Origin: Arthrobacter sp. M2012083
GTDB lineage: Bacteria > Actinomycetota > Actinomycetes > Actinomycetales > Micrococcaceae
Reading direction: 5' to 3'
Length of the DNA stretch: 64,000 nt
NCBI RefSeq assembly: GCF_000281065.1
Contig: NZ_AKKK01000067.1
Location: 50,478 to 114,477 of the forward strand
Shown: in pieces, positions 1-8,761 of the stretch
How positions within the stretch are numbered: the first letter of the stretch is position 1
Layout: each line of letters starts with the position of its first letter
Notes under the pieces: model-generated
Databases searched by the model: none
The model's input: the letters and a program-made list of their open reading frames with translations, nothing else
Told to the model about the DNA's origin: nothing
Translations under genes and position numbers: made by a program

Positions 1-1
1 C

Positions 2-1135
2 GCGCTGCCCAAGGAGAAACTTGGAGCAATCATCCTGGTCCTTGATGCAGTCCAGCACCCCGAGGACCTGGGAAAATCAGTCCTTACCGCTGGCGCATCC
101 CTGCGGGACCTCTCGACCAACGGCCGTGTCATCACCATGTCGCGGACGTCCCGGTCAGCCCGGACTCCGGCGTCTGCTGCTGCGCGGCAGGGCATTGACG
201 GATTCCTGCGGTCCCTTGCCAAGGAACTGCGCGCGGGAGCGACGGCCAACGGCATTCTCCTGGATGACCAGCTCGCGACCACCAGCCCTTCGGCCCTGGG
301 GGCCCTGAGGTTCTTCCTCTCGGGCCGCTCTGCTTATGTGGACGGGCAGTTCCTGACCGTACGCTCAACGTCAGGCAGCTTACCGAACGACGCCGACAAG
401 CCCCTCACCGGAAAAGTAGCAGTTGTTACCGGCGCAGCGCGGGGGATCGGTGCAGCCATCGCCCGTACACTGCACCGCGACGGGGCCAGGATCGTGGCTG
501 TGGACATCCCGGCCGCAGGGGACCACCTCGCAGCTGTAGCCAACGAGGTACGCGGGACGGCCCTGCAGCTTGATATCAGCAGGGATGACGCCGGACACCG
601 CATCATCGAACATGCCGTGGAACGCCACGGCCGGCTCGACATCGTGGTGCACAACGCAGGGATTACCCGTGATCGGCTGCTTGCCAACATGGACGAGGGC
701 CGCTGGCAATCAGTCATAGCTGTCAACATCGCGGCCCAGCTGAGAATCAACGAGGCACTCCTGGCTTCGGAGCATTTCAAGGAATCGCCGCGCATTGTGT
801 CGGTCGCATCCACCAGTGGCATTGCCGGAAACAGGGGCCAGACCAACTACGGCGCATCCAAGGGTGGCGTCATAGGCATGGTGCGATCCACGGCGGCGCT
901 GATGGAACCTTTCGGCGGGACCATCAACGCGGTAGCTCCCGGTTTCATCGAAACTGAGATGACAGCCAAGATGCCCTTTGCGATACGTGAGGCGGCGCGC
1001 AGGCTCAACTCCCTCAAGCAGGGTGGCCAGCCCCAGGATGTGGCCGAAGCCATCGCGTTCCTTTCAAGCGATGCTGCCGGTGGAATCTCCGGTGAGGTAT
1101 TGCGCGTGTGCGGGCAACAACTGGTGGGAGCATGA
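2..1135 (+). CDS. High-molecular-weight 3-oxoacyl-ACP reductase (FabG4-like), 5' end cut off by the window
   Basis: NADPH-dependent short-chain reductase, probably reducing 3-oxoacyl thioesters in fatty acid metabolism. The reading frame is open from base 2, so the gene starts upstream. About 130 residues of a degenerate N-terminal Rossmann-like domain precede the catalytic SDR domain. That domain shows GAARGIG for cofactor binding, the HNAG motif and the YGASK active site preceded by a serine-rich strand. This two-domain layout is typical of the roughly 450-residue FabG4 class rather than the 250-residue FabG. The stop overlaps the start of a MaoC-type dehydratase, matching the mycobacterial FabG4-HtdX pair. 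Family is clear; the physiological chain length is inference. Confidence 0.88.
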   Translation, partial: ALPKEKLGAIILVLDAVQHPEDLGKSVLTAGASLRDLSTNGRVITMSRTSRSARTPASAAARQGIDGFLRSLAKELRAGATANGILLDDQLATTSPSALGALRFFLSGRSAYVDGQFLTVRSTSGSLPNDADKPLTGKVAVVTGAARGIGAAIARTLHRDGARIVAVDIPAAGDHLAAVANEVRGTALQLDISRDDAGHRIIEHAVERHGRLDIVVHNAGITRDRLLANMDEGRWQSVIAVNIAAQLRINEALLASEHFKESPRIVSVASTSGIAGNRGQTNYGASKGGVIGMVRSTAALMEPFGGTINAVAPGFIETEMTAKMPFAIREAARRLNSLKQGGQPQDVAEAIAFLSSDAAGGISGEVLRVCGQQLVGA

Positions 1136-2058
1136 TCCATCCCCAGCCGGTTGTCCTTGGTGAGCTTCCGTCGCTCTCCAAGTTGTACGTCAACGCCGCA
1201 ACCGCGGCAGCCCGCCGACGGGTCCTGGGGGCATCGTCCGGGAAGAAGCGGCTTCCTGCGGTCAGCCACGAGGTCAGGGGAGTTCGGGCCGACGTCGAAA
1301 ATTTGACCGCCTACCAACATTTGGTGGGTGAGACGGCCAGTGACACCCTCCCTGCCGGCTATGTTCATGCTTTGGCTTTCCCCGTATCCATAAGCGTCAT
1401 GAACCGTGAAGACTTTCCGCTGCCGCTTCTTGGGATGATTCACCTACGGAACCGCATCGAACAGCTGGTCCCCATCCAGTTCTCCGAGGAACTCGACATT
1501 CGCTCCTGGGCTGAGAACCTTGCCGGCCACAGGGCCGGAACCCAGATGGATGTAGTGGCCGAGGTCCGTTCCGGTTCCAGCGGTGACTTACTGTGGCGCG
1601 GCGTTTCCACCTACTTGGCCAAAGGCGTCTTCCTGCCGGGCATCGACAAACCAGGCAGCTCGAACGGCGCCTCCGGGGCGAGCGACTTTGTGCCACCCAA
1701 TCCCACGGCACTCTGGCAGCTGAATTTGGACACAGGCCGGAGCTACGCAGCGGTTTCCGGTGATTTCAATCCGATTCATTTGAGCGTCCTGTCGGCCAAG
1801 GCTTTAGGGCTTCGGGGATCCATTGCCCACGGCATGTACTTGGCCTCCCGGGCACTGGCGGACGTGGGAGCGGTCAAGTCCGACTCGTTCTCGTGGGACG
1901 TCACCTTCGAAGCCCCTGTGTTCCTTCCAGCGCGTGTTGCCTTGGACATCACCACCGTCCAGGCGGAAGCGGGCACGTGGGAACGCTCGGACTACGTGGC
2001 GTGGAATCCACGCAGCGGCAGGCGGCACTTTGCAGGAAGTGTTGTTGCTTTGGCATAA
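1132..2058 (+). CDS. MaoC-like (hot-dog) acyl dehydratase, HtdX-type
   Basis: Predicted (R)-3-hydroxyacyl thioester dehydratase of 308 residues with a double hot-dog fold. The C-terminal half carries the hydratase-2 signature, seen as SGDFNPIHLS followed by AHGMYLASRAL, where the Asp and His are the expected catalytic pair. The N-terminal half looks like a degenerate first hot-dog. ATG at 1132 is chosen because it overlaps the reductase stop in an ATGA arrangement, which implies translational coupling; the frame stays open 24 bases further up. Reductase and dehydratase would perform consecutive steps of a 3-oxoacyl to enoyl conversion. A strong inverted repeat follows the stop. Confidence 0.85.
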   Translation: MIHPQPVVLGELPSLSKLYVNAATAAARRRVLGASSGKKRLPAVSHEVRGVRADVENLTAYQHLVGETASDTLPAGYVHALAFPVSISVMNREDFPLPLLGMIHLRNRIEQLVPIQFSEELDIRSWAENLAGHRAGTQMDVVAEVRSGSSGDLLWRGVSTYLAKGVFLPGIDKPGSSNGASGASDFVPPNPTALWQLNLDTGRSYAAVSGDFNPIHLSVLSAKALGLRGSIAHGMYLASRALADVGAVKSDSFSWDVTFEAPVFLPARVALDITTVQAEAGTWERSDYVAWNPRSGRRHFAGSVVALA

Positions 2059-2072
2059 GCTGCAGCAACGAC

Positions 2073-2110
2073 AAATGGCGGCGGCCACCACCAGGTGACT
2101 GCCGCCATTT
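2073..2110. terminator. Inverted-repeat terminator after the dehydratase
   Basis: A ten-base perfect inverted repeat (2073-2082 with 2101-2110, AAATGGCGGC/GCCGCCATTT) lies 14 bases after the dehydratase stop and is followed by CTTTG. The A and T ends allow it to act in either direction. Confidence 0.6.
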
Positions 2111-2190
2111 CTTTGCTCACGACAAGTGAGGAAACAGTTGTGACGAAGCTCGCATGCCGTTCTTGTCGACGTAGATCAGGGCAAACAAAA

Positions 2191-2222
2191 CAAGGCCCGA
2201 AATCCGTGGATTTCAGGCCTTG
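2191..2222 (-). terminator. Intrinsic terminator of the tRNA-Leu gene
   Basis: A 15-base stem with one mismatch (2191-2205 with 2208-2222) lies just past the 3' end of the minus-strand tRNA. On that strand it is followed by a T-rich run (TTGTTTTGTTTG), as in a factor-independent terminator. Confidence 0.75.
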
Positions 2223-2225
2223 CGA

Positions 2226-2311
2226 TGGTGCGCGGAGGGGGACTTGAACCCCCACCCCCTTTCGAGGACTAGCACCTCAAGCTAGCGCGTCTGCCATTCC
2301 GCCACCCGCGC
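2226..2311 (-). tRNA. tRNA-Leu (GAG anticodon)
   Basis: An 86-base class II tRNA on the minus strand. The acceptor stem GCGCGGG pairs with TCCGCGC, the discriminator is A, and the CCA end is encoded (2226-2228). The anticodon stem CTAGC/GCTAG closes a seven-base loop TTGAGGT with anticodon GAG. A long variable arm precedes a T arm of GGGGG/CCCCC with loop TTCAAGT. It is flanked by a terminator downstream; an upstream TAGAGT hexamer near 2387 could be its -10 element. Confidence 0.95.
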
Positions 2312-2575
2312 AGGTGGTGTTCAGATGGTTCGTTTTGCACCTTGCGGTGCTTCACTTTCCTCCGAAGCAGCGAGAAAAACTCTAACACGGTTTCAGGTTG
2401 CTGAAAAATCGACCCTGGACGGGCATATCCGATCCCTCCCCGTGAGCGTGCGCTCATACACAATCCGGACGTCTCCCGCCACTGGTGGGTAGGCTGATGG
2501 GACACGGGACGGAAACGCTGGGACTACAGCGTGCGTCACCGGAACCTGCAGCCCAGCCACGCAAGGAGAGTTTCC

Positions 2576-3880
2576 ATGTCTGTCATCCGCCCCGAAGACG
2601 AAGTTGTCCGGATCTGCCAGGAGCTCATCCGCATCGATTCGTCCAACTTTGGAGACGACTCGGGTCCGGGGGAGCGCGCGGCAGCCGAGTACACGGCAGG
2701 GCTGATCAGCGAAGTCGGACTTGAAGCAGAGATCTTCGAGTCCGCCCCTGGCCGCGCCAACGTGGTAACCCGCATGACCGGCGAAGACCCCTCGGCGGAC
2801 GCCCTGGTAGTACATGGGCACTTGGACGTTGTCCCTGCCCTCAAGGACCAATGGAGTGTTGACCCGTTCAGCGGGGAACTCAAAGACGGCTTGGTCTGGG
2901 GTCGCGGCGCCGTGGACATGAAGGACATGGACGCCATGATCCTTTCAGTCATGCGTAACTTTGCAAGGACGGGACGAAAGCCCAAACGCGACATCATCTT
3001 CGCTTTCTTCGCAGATGAAGAGGCCGGGGGCACCTACGGTGCCAGGTACGCCGTCGAGCACCGACGCGAACTTTTCGACGGCGCCACTGAGGCGATCTCG
3101 GAAGTCGGCGGATTCTCCGCCACTATTGGCGGACAACGTACCTACCTGCTGCAGACTGCCGAGAAGGGCTTGTCATGGTTGCGGCTGGTAGCGCACGGCC
3201 GGGCCGGTCATGGCTCCCAGATCAATACTGACAACGCCGTCACCCGGCTTGCCGCTGCTGTGACCAGGATCGGCGAACACAAGTGGCCCGTGGAATTGAC
3301 GCCAACCACGCGACAGTTCCTTGACGGTGTTACCGAACTCACCGGCGTCGAGTTCGACGCCGACAACCCGGACATCCTCCTCAAGGAACTTGGTACTGTG
3401 GCACGGTTCGTCGGCGCCACCCTTCAGAACACATCCAACCCCACGTTCCTGCGCTCCGGCTACAAGCACAACGTCATTCCCGAGTCGGCCGAGGCATTCG
3501 TTGACTGCCGCACACTGCCGGGGCAGCAGGAACTGGTGTTCGAGACCATCAAGGAACTCGCCGGAGACGGCATCGAGATCAGCTACGTCAACAAGGATGT
3601 TTCCTTGGAGGTGCCCTTTGCAGGGAACCTGGTGGACTCCATGATCGATGCCCTGCACTCCGAGGACCCGGGCGCCAAGGTCCTGCCCTATACGCTCTCC
3701 GGGGGCACGGACAATAAGTCGTTGAGCAAGATCGGCATCACCGGATATGGTTTCGCTCCGCTGATGCTGCCCGACGAACTCGACTTCACGGGGATGTTCC
3801 ACGGCGTCGATGAGCGCGTGCCGGCCGAATCCCTCCAGTTCGGCGCCCGCGTCCTGAACACCCTGCTCAGCAACTACTAA
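2576..3880 (+). CDS. M20/M25/M40-family zinc metallopeptidase or deacylase
   Basis: Cytoplasmic dinuclear-zinc hydrolase of 434 residues related to carboxypeptidase G2, ArgE and DapE. Metal and catalytic motifs are visible in order: HGHLDVVPA near residue 82, GRGAVDMKDMD near 112, and ADEEAGG near 145 with the catalytic Glu and a ligand Glu. A dimerisation lid and a C-terminal His (FHGVDE) follow. The ATG at 2576 is preceded by GCAAGGAGAG, while the in-frame ATG 45 bases upstream has no such site. It is followed by an acyl-CoA dehydrogenase-family gene after 43 bases. The substrate, a peptide or N-acyl amino acid, cannot be read from sequence. Confidence 0.85.
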   Translation: MSVIRPEDEVVRICQELIRIDSSNFGDDSGPGERAAAEYTAGLISEVGLEAEIFESAPGRANVVTRMTGEDPSADALVVHGHLDVVPALKDQWSVDPFSGELKDGLVWGRGAVDMKDMDAMILSVMRNFARTGRKPKRDIIFAFFADEEAGGTYGARYAVEHRRELFDGATEAISEVGGFSATIGGQRTYLLQTAEKGLSWLRLVAHGRAGHGSQINTDNAVTRLAAAVTRIGEHKWPVELTPTTRQFLDGVTELTGVEFDADNPDILLKELGTVARFVGATLQNTSNPTFLRSGYKHNVIPESAEAFVDCRTLPGQQELVFETIKELAGDGIEISYVNKDVSLEVPFAGNLVDSMIDALHSEDPGAKVLPYTLSGGTDNKSLSKIGITGYGFAPLMLPDELDFTGMFHGVDERVPAESLQFGARVLNTLLSNY

Positions 3881-3923
3881 AAGCCTCAGGGACCACTACT
3901 AAAGCCAGCACAGAAGGAGCGCC

Positions 3924-5090
3924 ATGACTCCCGAAGAAATCCTTCCCGACCAACTCCTTGAACGGCTGCGTGGCCGCGCCGCAGGTTACGACCAGAACAA
4001 CCAGTTCTTCCATGAGGACCTGGAAGAACTCGCAGACGCCGGTTACCTGAAGCTGTTCGTGCCGGAGGCCGACGGCGGTTTCGGGCTCGGGCTCGAATCG
4101 GTGGCTGCGCTGCAGCAGCGCCTCGCCACGGCCGCCCCGGCCACGGCGCTGGCGGTGAATATGCACTTGGTCTGGACCGGCGTCGCGCAGGTCTTGGCGG
4201 CCCGAGGCGACAATTCCCTGGATTTCGTGTTGAAAGATGCGGGACAGGGTGAGGTCTTTGCTTTCGGCATATCCGAAGCCGGGAATGACTCCATGCTGTT
4301 CGATTCCGGCACGGTTGCCGAGCCGCTGCCTGACGGGAGCTACCGGTTCACTGGCCGGAAGATCTTCACAAGCCTTTCCCGCGGCTGGACCCGGCTGGGA
4401 ACGTTCGGCAAGGATGCCGACGCCAGGGATGGTGAAGGTGAACTCGTCTTTGGCTTTCTCCGCCGCGATGAACCCGGGCATGAAACCCTGAGCGACTGGG
4501 ACACCCTGGGTATGCGTGCCAGTGCCTCCAACAGCACCCTCCTGCACGGAGCCGTGATTCCACCGGAAAGGATCTTTCGCAAGCTCCCCGTGGGACCCAA
4601 CAAGGACCTGTTGATCTTCGCGATCTTCGCGTGTTTCGAGACGTTGCTCGCGGCTGTTTACACGGGCGTTGCCGAGCGTGCATTCACCCTTGGCGTGGCG
4701 AACGCCAAGCGTCGGGTTTCAGCCAAACACGGTGGTCGGAGTTACGCCCAGGACCCTGATATCCGTTGGAAGGTGGCTGAGGCTGCCTTGGCCATGGACG
4801 GAATCGCGCCTCAGATCTCTTCCCTGGCCCGGGATGTGGATAACCTGGTGGACCACGGAGCCCAGTGGTTCCCCAAACTGGTGGGACTAAAATCCCGGGC
4901 TACGGAGAATGCACGCCATGTAGTGGACTTGGCGATCCGTGTCACGGGCGGATCCAGTTACTTCCGCGGCTCTGAGATGGAGCGGCTCTACAGGGATGTC
5001 CTGGCAGGCATCTTCCATCCTTCCAACGATGAGTCCGCCCATAACACTGTGGCGAACGCATGGTTGGGTCCGTTGGAAGACTGGCGATAA
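3924..5090 (+). CDS. Acyl-CoA dehydrogenase-family flavoprotein
   Basis: Protein of 388 residues with the three-part acyl-CoA dehydrogenase layout: an N-terminal helical domain, a middle beta domain with FAFGISEAG and the FTGRKIFTS segment, and a C-terminal four-helix domain with RVTGGSSYFRGSEMERLYRDV. It begins 43 bases after the M20 peptidase with the strong site GAAGGAG. The C-terminal part resembles the branch containing DszC/SfnB-type flavin monooxygenases as well as true dehydrogenases, and I do not see an unambiguous catalytic base. The broad family is certain; oxidation of an acyl-CoA is the default guess. Confidence 0.8.
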   Translation: MTPEEILPDQLLERLRGRAAGYDQNNQFFHEDLEELADAGYLKLFVPEADGGFGLGLESVAALQQRLATAAPATALAVNMHLVWTGVAQVLAARGDNSLDFVLKDAGQGEVFAFGISEAGNDSMLFDSGTVAEPLPDGSYRFTGRKIFTSLSRGWTRLGTFGKDADARDGEGELVFGFLRRDEPGHETLSDWDTLGMRASASNSTLLHGAVIPPERIFRKLPVGPNKDLLIFAIFACFETLLAAVYTGVAERAFTLGVANAKRRVSAKHGGRSYAQDPDIRWKVAEAALAMDGIAPQISSLARDVDNLVDHGAQWFPKLVGLKSRATENARHVVDLAIRVTGGSSYFRGSEMERLYRDVLAGIFHPSNDESAHNTVANAWLGPLEDWR

Positions 5091-5116
5091 CACGTGGAAG
5101 GGTGCAGCCGCTGTGC

Positions 5117-5350
5117 TCAGACGGTTCGCTGCACGGAATAGACTTTGCGGCGCAACCAGAAGCGGCGCCCGCCTCCGAGGTAGAGCACGCTGCGCTCAAG
5201 CTCCCACTTGCCGTATTCGGAATGCTCGGCGAGTCGGCGTCGGGCTTCCGGCAGTGAATCGTCAGGTCCCACCGTCAGTACGAGGTATTCGTACTGACGT
5301 GCGTAGTCTCGTTGGCGCTCAACGGAGCTGCCCGGAAATTGTTCTCTCAT
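5117..5350 (-). CDS. DUF5703 family protein
   Basis: Small basic protein of 77 residues recognised as the actinobacterial DUF5703 family, rich in Arg, Tyr and Trp (ending near FWLRRKVYS). There is no signal peptide or membrane segment and no known function. The start at 5350 is chosen because GGAGAGGG sits immediately upstream on the minus strand; a longer open frame to 5419 would overlap the divergent small gene. It is convergent with the acyl-CoA dehydrogenase-family gene and divergent from the acidic protein, with only 39 bases between the two starts. Confidence 0.75.
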   Translation of the reverse strand: MREQFPGSSVERQRDYARQYEYLVLTVGPDDSLPEARRRLAEHSEYGKWELERSVLYLGGGRRFWLRRKVYSVQRTV

Positions 5351-5389
5351 CCCTCTCCATTTTCGTCCTTTTCCGGCTAACGTGAAGTC

Positions 5390-5647
5390 ATGAGCATCGA
5401 TCCGCGTGTCGCGCTTCAATCACTGACCGCCGCCCTGGAAGAACATCTGGCTGCCGCATCAGCGCGTAGGGGCGAAGGTGACCCCAACGTCGAAGCGGCT
5501 TTTTTCGCCGTCGCCGATGCCTTCGAAGTTTATGAGGACGCGCTGTACGAGGCTTACTCCGAGGTTACTCCGCTCCAAGTCTTTGACGACGAAGATGAAG
5601 AAGACGAGGAAGTCCTGGACGAAGACATGGAAATCGTAGAGGACTAA
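5390..5647 (+). CDS. Small, very acidic hypothetical protein
   Basis: An 85-residue protein with a helical N-terminal half and a strikingly acidic tail (about residues 66-85, mostly Asp and Glu, such as DDEDEEDEEV). No catalytic motif, signal or membrane segment is visible. It is divergent from the DUF5703 gene and ends 13 bases before a strong terminator, so it is probably a single-gene transcript. The acidic tail could bind a basic protein or metal ions, but I do not assign a function. Confidence 0.7.
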   Translation: MSIDPRVALQSLTAALEEHLAAASARRGEGDPNVEAAFFAVADAFEVYEDALYEAYSEVTPLQVFDDEDEEDEEVLDEDMEIVED

Positions 5648-5660
5648 CCGCTTGGATGAA

Positions 5661-5689
5661 CCGGCCACCTCGGGGTGGCCGGTTTTTTT
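5661..5689 (+). terminator. Intrinsic terminator after the acidic protein gene
   Basis: A perfect stem CCGGCCACC/GGTGGCCGG (5661-5682) closes a short loop and is followed directly by seven T (5683-5689), a textbook factor-independent terminator. Confidence 0.93.
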
Positions 5690-5700
5690 GTGTCCCCTCA

Positions 5701-5777
5701 CGGCACTTTTGTGCTGGTTTCAGCCCGGAATTCCGCGGTTATTGTGCTCCTATACGGCACGAAAGCACGTAGTGCCG
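5701..5777. promoter_or_regulatory. Repeated CGGCAC inverted repeats upstream of the polysaccharide cluster
   Basis: The 225-base gap before the first polysaccharide gene holds two inverted repeats built from the same half-site: CGGCAC-TTTT-GTGCTG at 5701-5716 (one mismatch) and CGGCAC with GTGCCG at 5755-5760 and 5772-5777. They could be operators for the cluster promoter. I see no convincing -35/-10 pair, so the role is inference. Confidence 0.3.
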
Positions 5778-5914
5778 CCGTCGCCGGCTAGGTACTCGCA
5801 CGTAGGTGTGATGGGTAAACCTGCGCAAACTTGAGTACAGACTACTGGTGCGCCTCCTGACAGCCGCCGCTTCACTGATAGGTAGGCAATGGCAGGTCTG
5901 CAAAGAAGGCTGAC

Positions 5915-7594
5915 ATGGTGAAAGTTCCAGTCTTGCGTACGGGCAAGGTAGCGGCACCCACGGGTGCGGACCATGCCGTGGCGGGTTCAGTCTTTCCCGC
6001 AAAAACAGCCATCGCCAACGTCAATCCGCCGGTGTCTCCCTGGATTGACAAGTCCGTTGCTGCACAACGGACTGAGAAGGCGGGACTGGCGGCGCCGAGC
6101 TCCGAGGTCACCCTGGACTTCGTGCCGCCAGTCACCCGCAGGACCCCACGGATCACGTTCCCCCGCCGGGGCAGGACCGATTGGGCGCATTCGCTGACCA
6201 ACAGTCTTCGCATGACGGACACGGCCCTCGTTGCTGCCGCAGTGTTCGCCGGCTTCGTTCTGAACACCGAAGGCCTGACTCTGGCTGCGGAGAGTCCTGC
6301 CTACACACGCCATCTGGTGACGGGACTGATTCTTGGACTGGTTTGGTTGGGTTCATTGGAGATCTACCGCACCCGCGACCCCAAAGTCCTGGGCGTAGGT
6401 CCCGAGGAGTACAAGCGCGTCCTGTCTGCAAGTTTTCGTGTCTTCGGCTTCCTGGGCATCGTTGCCGTGGTTTTCCGGCTTGATGCCGTCAGCTCATTTG
6501 TACTCGTCTCCTTGCCGCTTGGCCTGGTGGCGCTCACCGGCAGCAGGTGGAGTTTCCGTCGGTGGCTGAGCCACGAAAAGTCCCGCGGCCGCTGCCTCTC
6601 CCGCGCGATCGTTGTAGGTGAACCCCAAGACGTCCGGTACGTCATCAAGCAGATCAACCGAAAGTCCGGCACGGCGTACGACATCCTCGGAGCATGCCTT
6701 CCAGGGGCACGCCGGGGGGCGGTCCTGAAGGTGGACCACCTCCGCGTCCCTGTCCTTTCTTCGATCTACGGGATCGCCCACACCGTCCGGCAAACAGGCG
6801 CCAACGCAGTGATTGTGGCCGGCCCCGTGCCCGGTGGAAACCAGTTCATCCAGGAGCTCGGGTGGCGGCTGGAGGAAAATTCCGCGGAACTTGTCCTCGC
6901 TGCGGCACTAACGAACGTGGCGGGTCCGCGAATCCACTGGCGGCCGGTCGAGGGACTTCCCCTGATGCACGTTGACATCCCGCACTACTCCGGGGGCAAG
7001 CACACGCTCAAGCGTTTGATGGACATTACGGTCTCAGCGTCGGCTTTGCTCGTCCTTTCACCGATCCTGCTGCTCCTGGCAGCCATAGTTCACCAGGACA
7101 GCCCCGGACCCGTACTTTTTCGCCAGGAACGGGTCGGCAGGAGGGGCACTACCTTCCACATGCTGAAGTTCCGTTCCATGGTGGTGGACGCCGAAACCCG
7201 TTTGGAGGAACTCAGCACCCAGGATGAGGGCGCGGGCGTCCTCTTCAAGATCCGCGGCGACCCCCGTGTTACCAGGTGCGGCCGGTGGATGCGTAAGTAC
7301 TCCCTCGATGAATTGCCCCAGTTCTGGAATGTCCTTGTAGGCAACATGAGCCTGGTAGGGCCGCGGCCGCCGTTGGCGCGGGAAGTCAGCGGATACGAAC
7401 GCCATACGCATCGTCGGCTGCTCATCAAGCCCGGCATTACGGGCCTATGGCAAATCAACGGGCGATCGGACCTGCCATGGGACGAGGCAGTACGGCTGGA
7501 CCTCTACTACGTGGAGAACTGGTCCATAGCCGGAGACCTGATGATCATGTGGCGGACGTTCAGGGCAATGATTCAACCTTCCGGGGCCTATTAG
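5915..7594 (+). CDS. Exopolysaccharide polyprenyl glycosylphosphotransferase (initiating enzyme)
   Basis: Integral membrane enzyme of 559 residues that transfers a sugar-1-phosphate from a nucleotide sugar to undecaprenyl phosphate, starting repeat-unit assembly. About 90 polar N-terminal residues precede four hydrophobic helices (roughly 107-210), a cytoplasmic Rossmann-like domain (roughly 220-340), and the C-terminal bacterial sugar transferase domain. That domain shows QERVGRRG, FHMLKFRSM, KIRGDPRVTR, RKYSLDELPQFWNVL and SLVGPRPPL, with the Asp-Glu pair expected in catalysis. It opens the cluster; AAGAAGG precedes ATG 5915. The sugar transferred (galactose, glucose or an acetamido sugar) is not decidable from sequence. 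Confidence 0.92.
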   Translation: MVKVPVLRTGKVAAPTGADHAVAGSVFPAKTAIANVNPPVSPWIDKSVAAQRTEKAGLAAPSSEVTLDFVPPVTRRTPRITFPRRGRTDWAHSLTNSLRMTDTALVAAAVFAGFVLNTEGLTLAAESPAYTRHLVTGLILGLVWLGSLEIYRTRDPKVLGVGPEEYKRVLSASFRVFGFLGIVAVVFRLDAVSSFVLVSLPLGLVALTGSRWSFRRWLSHEKSRGRCLSRAIVVGEPQDVRYVIKQINRKSGTAYDILGACLPGARRGAVLKVDHLRVPVLSSIYGIAHTVRQTGANAVIVAGPVPGGNQFIQELGWRLEENSAELVLAAALTNVAGPRIHWRPVEGLPLMHVDIPHYSGGKHTLKRLMDITVSASALLVLSPILLLLAAIVHQDSPGPVLFRQERVGRRGTTFHMLKFRSMVVDAETRLEELSTQDEGAGVLFKIRGDPRVTRCGRWMRKYSLDELPQFWNVLVGNMSLVGPRPPLAREVSGYERHTHRRLLIKPGITGLWQINGRSDLPWDEAVRLDLYYVENWSIAGDLMIMWRTFRAMIQPSGAY

Positions 7595-7651
7595 CCATCA
7601 ACTGCAACAAACCAAGCGAATCGCGCTGTCAACACAGAAGCAGAGTGGGAA

Positions 7652-8761
7652 ATGAGTATACGAACCATTCCATCAGGACAACTAAACGGCCACGGCCCAC
7701 AGCCCAAGCTCCGCATTGCCGTAATCGGGGCAGGATACTGGGGCCCCAATCTTGCCCGGAACCTCAAAGCCAGCCCTGACTGGGATCTCGTTGCCATCTG
7801 CGACCTCGACGTAGAACGAGGGCTAAGGCTCGCGGAGACGGTGGGCGGAGTGGCCGTCGTCGAATCCTTGGACGAGCTGCTCGACACGTACAACCTGGAC
7901 GCCGTTGCAGTTGCTACCCCGGCACATACCCACCACGGAGTGGTGATGACGGCCCTTCGCGCAGGTAAACATGTTTTGGTGGAGAAGCCGTTGGCTGACA
8001 GCCGCGCCAAGGGCCTGGAGATGGTGGAAGAAGCGAAGGCCAGGGGATTGGTCCTCATGGCAGACCACACCTACTGCTTCACACCAGCTGTCCTCAAGAT
8101 TCAGGAACTGGTAGCCAGCGGCGCCCTGGGCGATATTTTGTATGTAGATTCCGTCCGCATCAATCTCGGACTCGTCCAACCTGACGTTAATGTCTTCTGG
8201 GACCTGGCGCCGCATGACCTTTCCATCTTGGACTTCGTCCTGCCCGGTGGCCTGCATCCCACGGAAATTTCCGCTCATGGTGCTGACCCCCTGGGAACCG
8301 GCAGGGACTGCGTCGGGCACCTCACCTTCGGCCTGCCCAACGACGCCATGGTCCATATCCACGTGAATTGGCTCAGCCCCACCAAGATCCGGCAAATGAT
8401 CATCGGGGGGTCAAAGAGGACCTTGGTGTGGGACGACCTCAATCCCCAGCAGCGCCTCAGCGTGTACGACCGCGGGGTCAGCCTGGAACATCAGCCCAGA
8501 TCTGCAGCTGACAAACGGGCCTCCGCCATCTCCTACCGTCTGGGCGACACGTGGTCCCCGGCACTGCAGGAACGCGAACCCCTGGGCCAAGTGGTGGGCG
8601 AACTTGCCTCTTCCATCCGCAACCGGACTATGCCACGGACCAGCGGCGAATCCGGGCTGCGCGTCTTGTCCGTTCTCGAAGCAGTCACGCAAAGCCTCAG
8701 CACTGACGGTCAATCAACAATCGTTGCCGGGAATGAAGTCTCTCTCCAGGTTGTGCGGTGA
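7652..8761 (+). CDS. Gfo/Idh/MocA-family sugar oxidoreductase
   Basis: NAD(P)-dependent oxidoreductase of 369 residues, likely acting on a nucleotide sugar. The N-terminal Rossmann domain shows GAGYWGPNLARN near residue 25; VATPAHTHH and the signature EKPLADS, containing the catalytic Lys, follow near residues 90-120. The C-terminal half is the alpha/beta substrate domain with DLAPHDLSILDF. Its stop overlaps the epimerase start by 4 bases. Together with the aminotransferase and acetyltransferase downstream it suggests oxidation of a ring hydroxyl before amination, as WbpB does in other pathways. That pathway role is inference. Confidence 0.87.
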   Translation: MSIRTIPSGQLNGHGPQPKLRIAVIGAGYWGPNLARNLKASPDWDLVAICDLDVERGLRLAETVGGVAVVESLDELLDTYNLDAVAVATPAHTHHGVVMTALRAGKHVLVEKPLADSRAKGLEMVEEAKARGLVLMADHTYCFTPAVLKIQELVASGALGDILYVDSVRINLGLVQPDVNVFWDLAPHDLSILDFVLPGGLHPTEISAHGADPLGTGRDCVGHLTFGLPNDAMVHIHVNWLSPTKIRQMIIGGSKRTLVWDDLNPQQRLSVYDRGVSLEHQPRSAADKRASAISYRLGDTWSPALQEREPLGQVVGELASSIRNRTMPRTSGESGLRVLSVLEAVTQSLSTDGQSTIVAGNEVSLQVVR

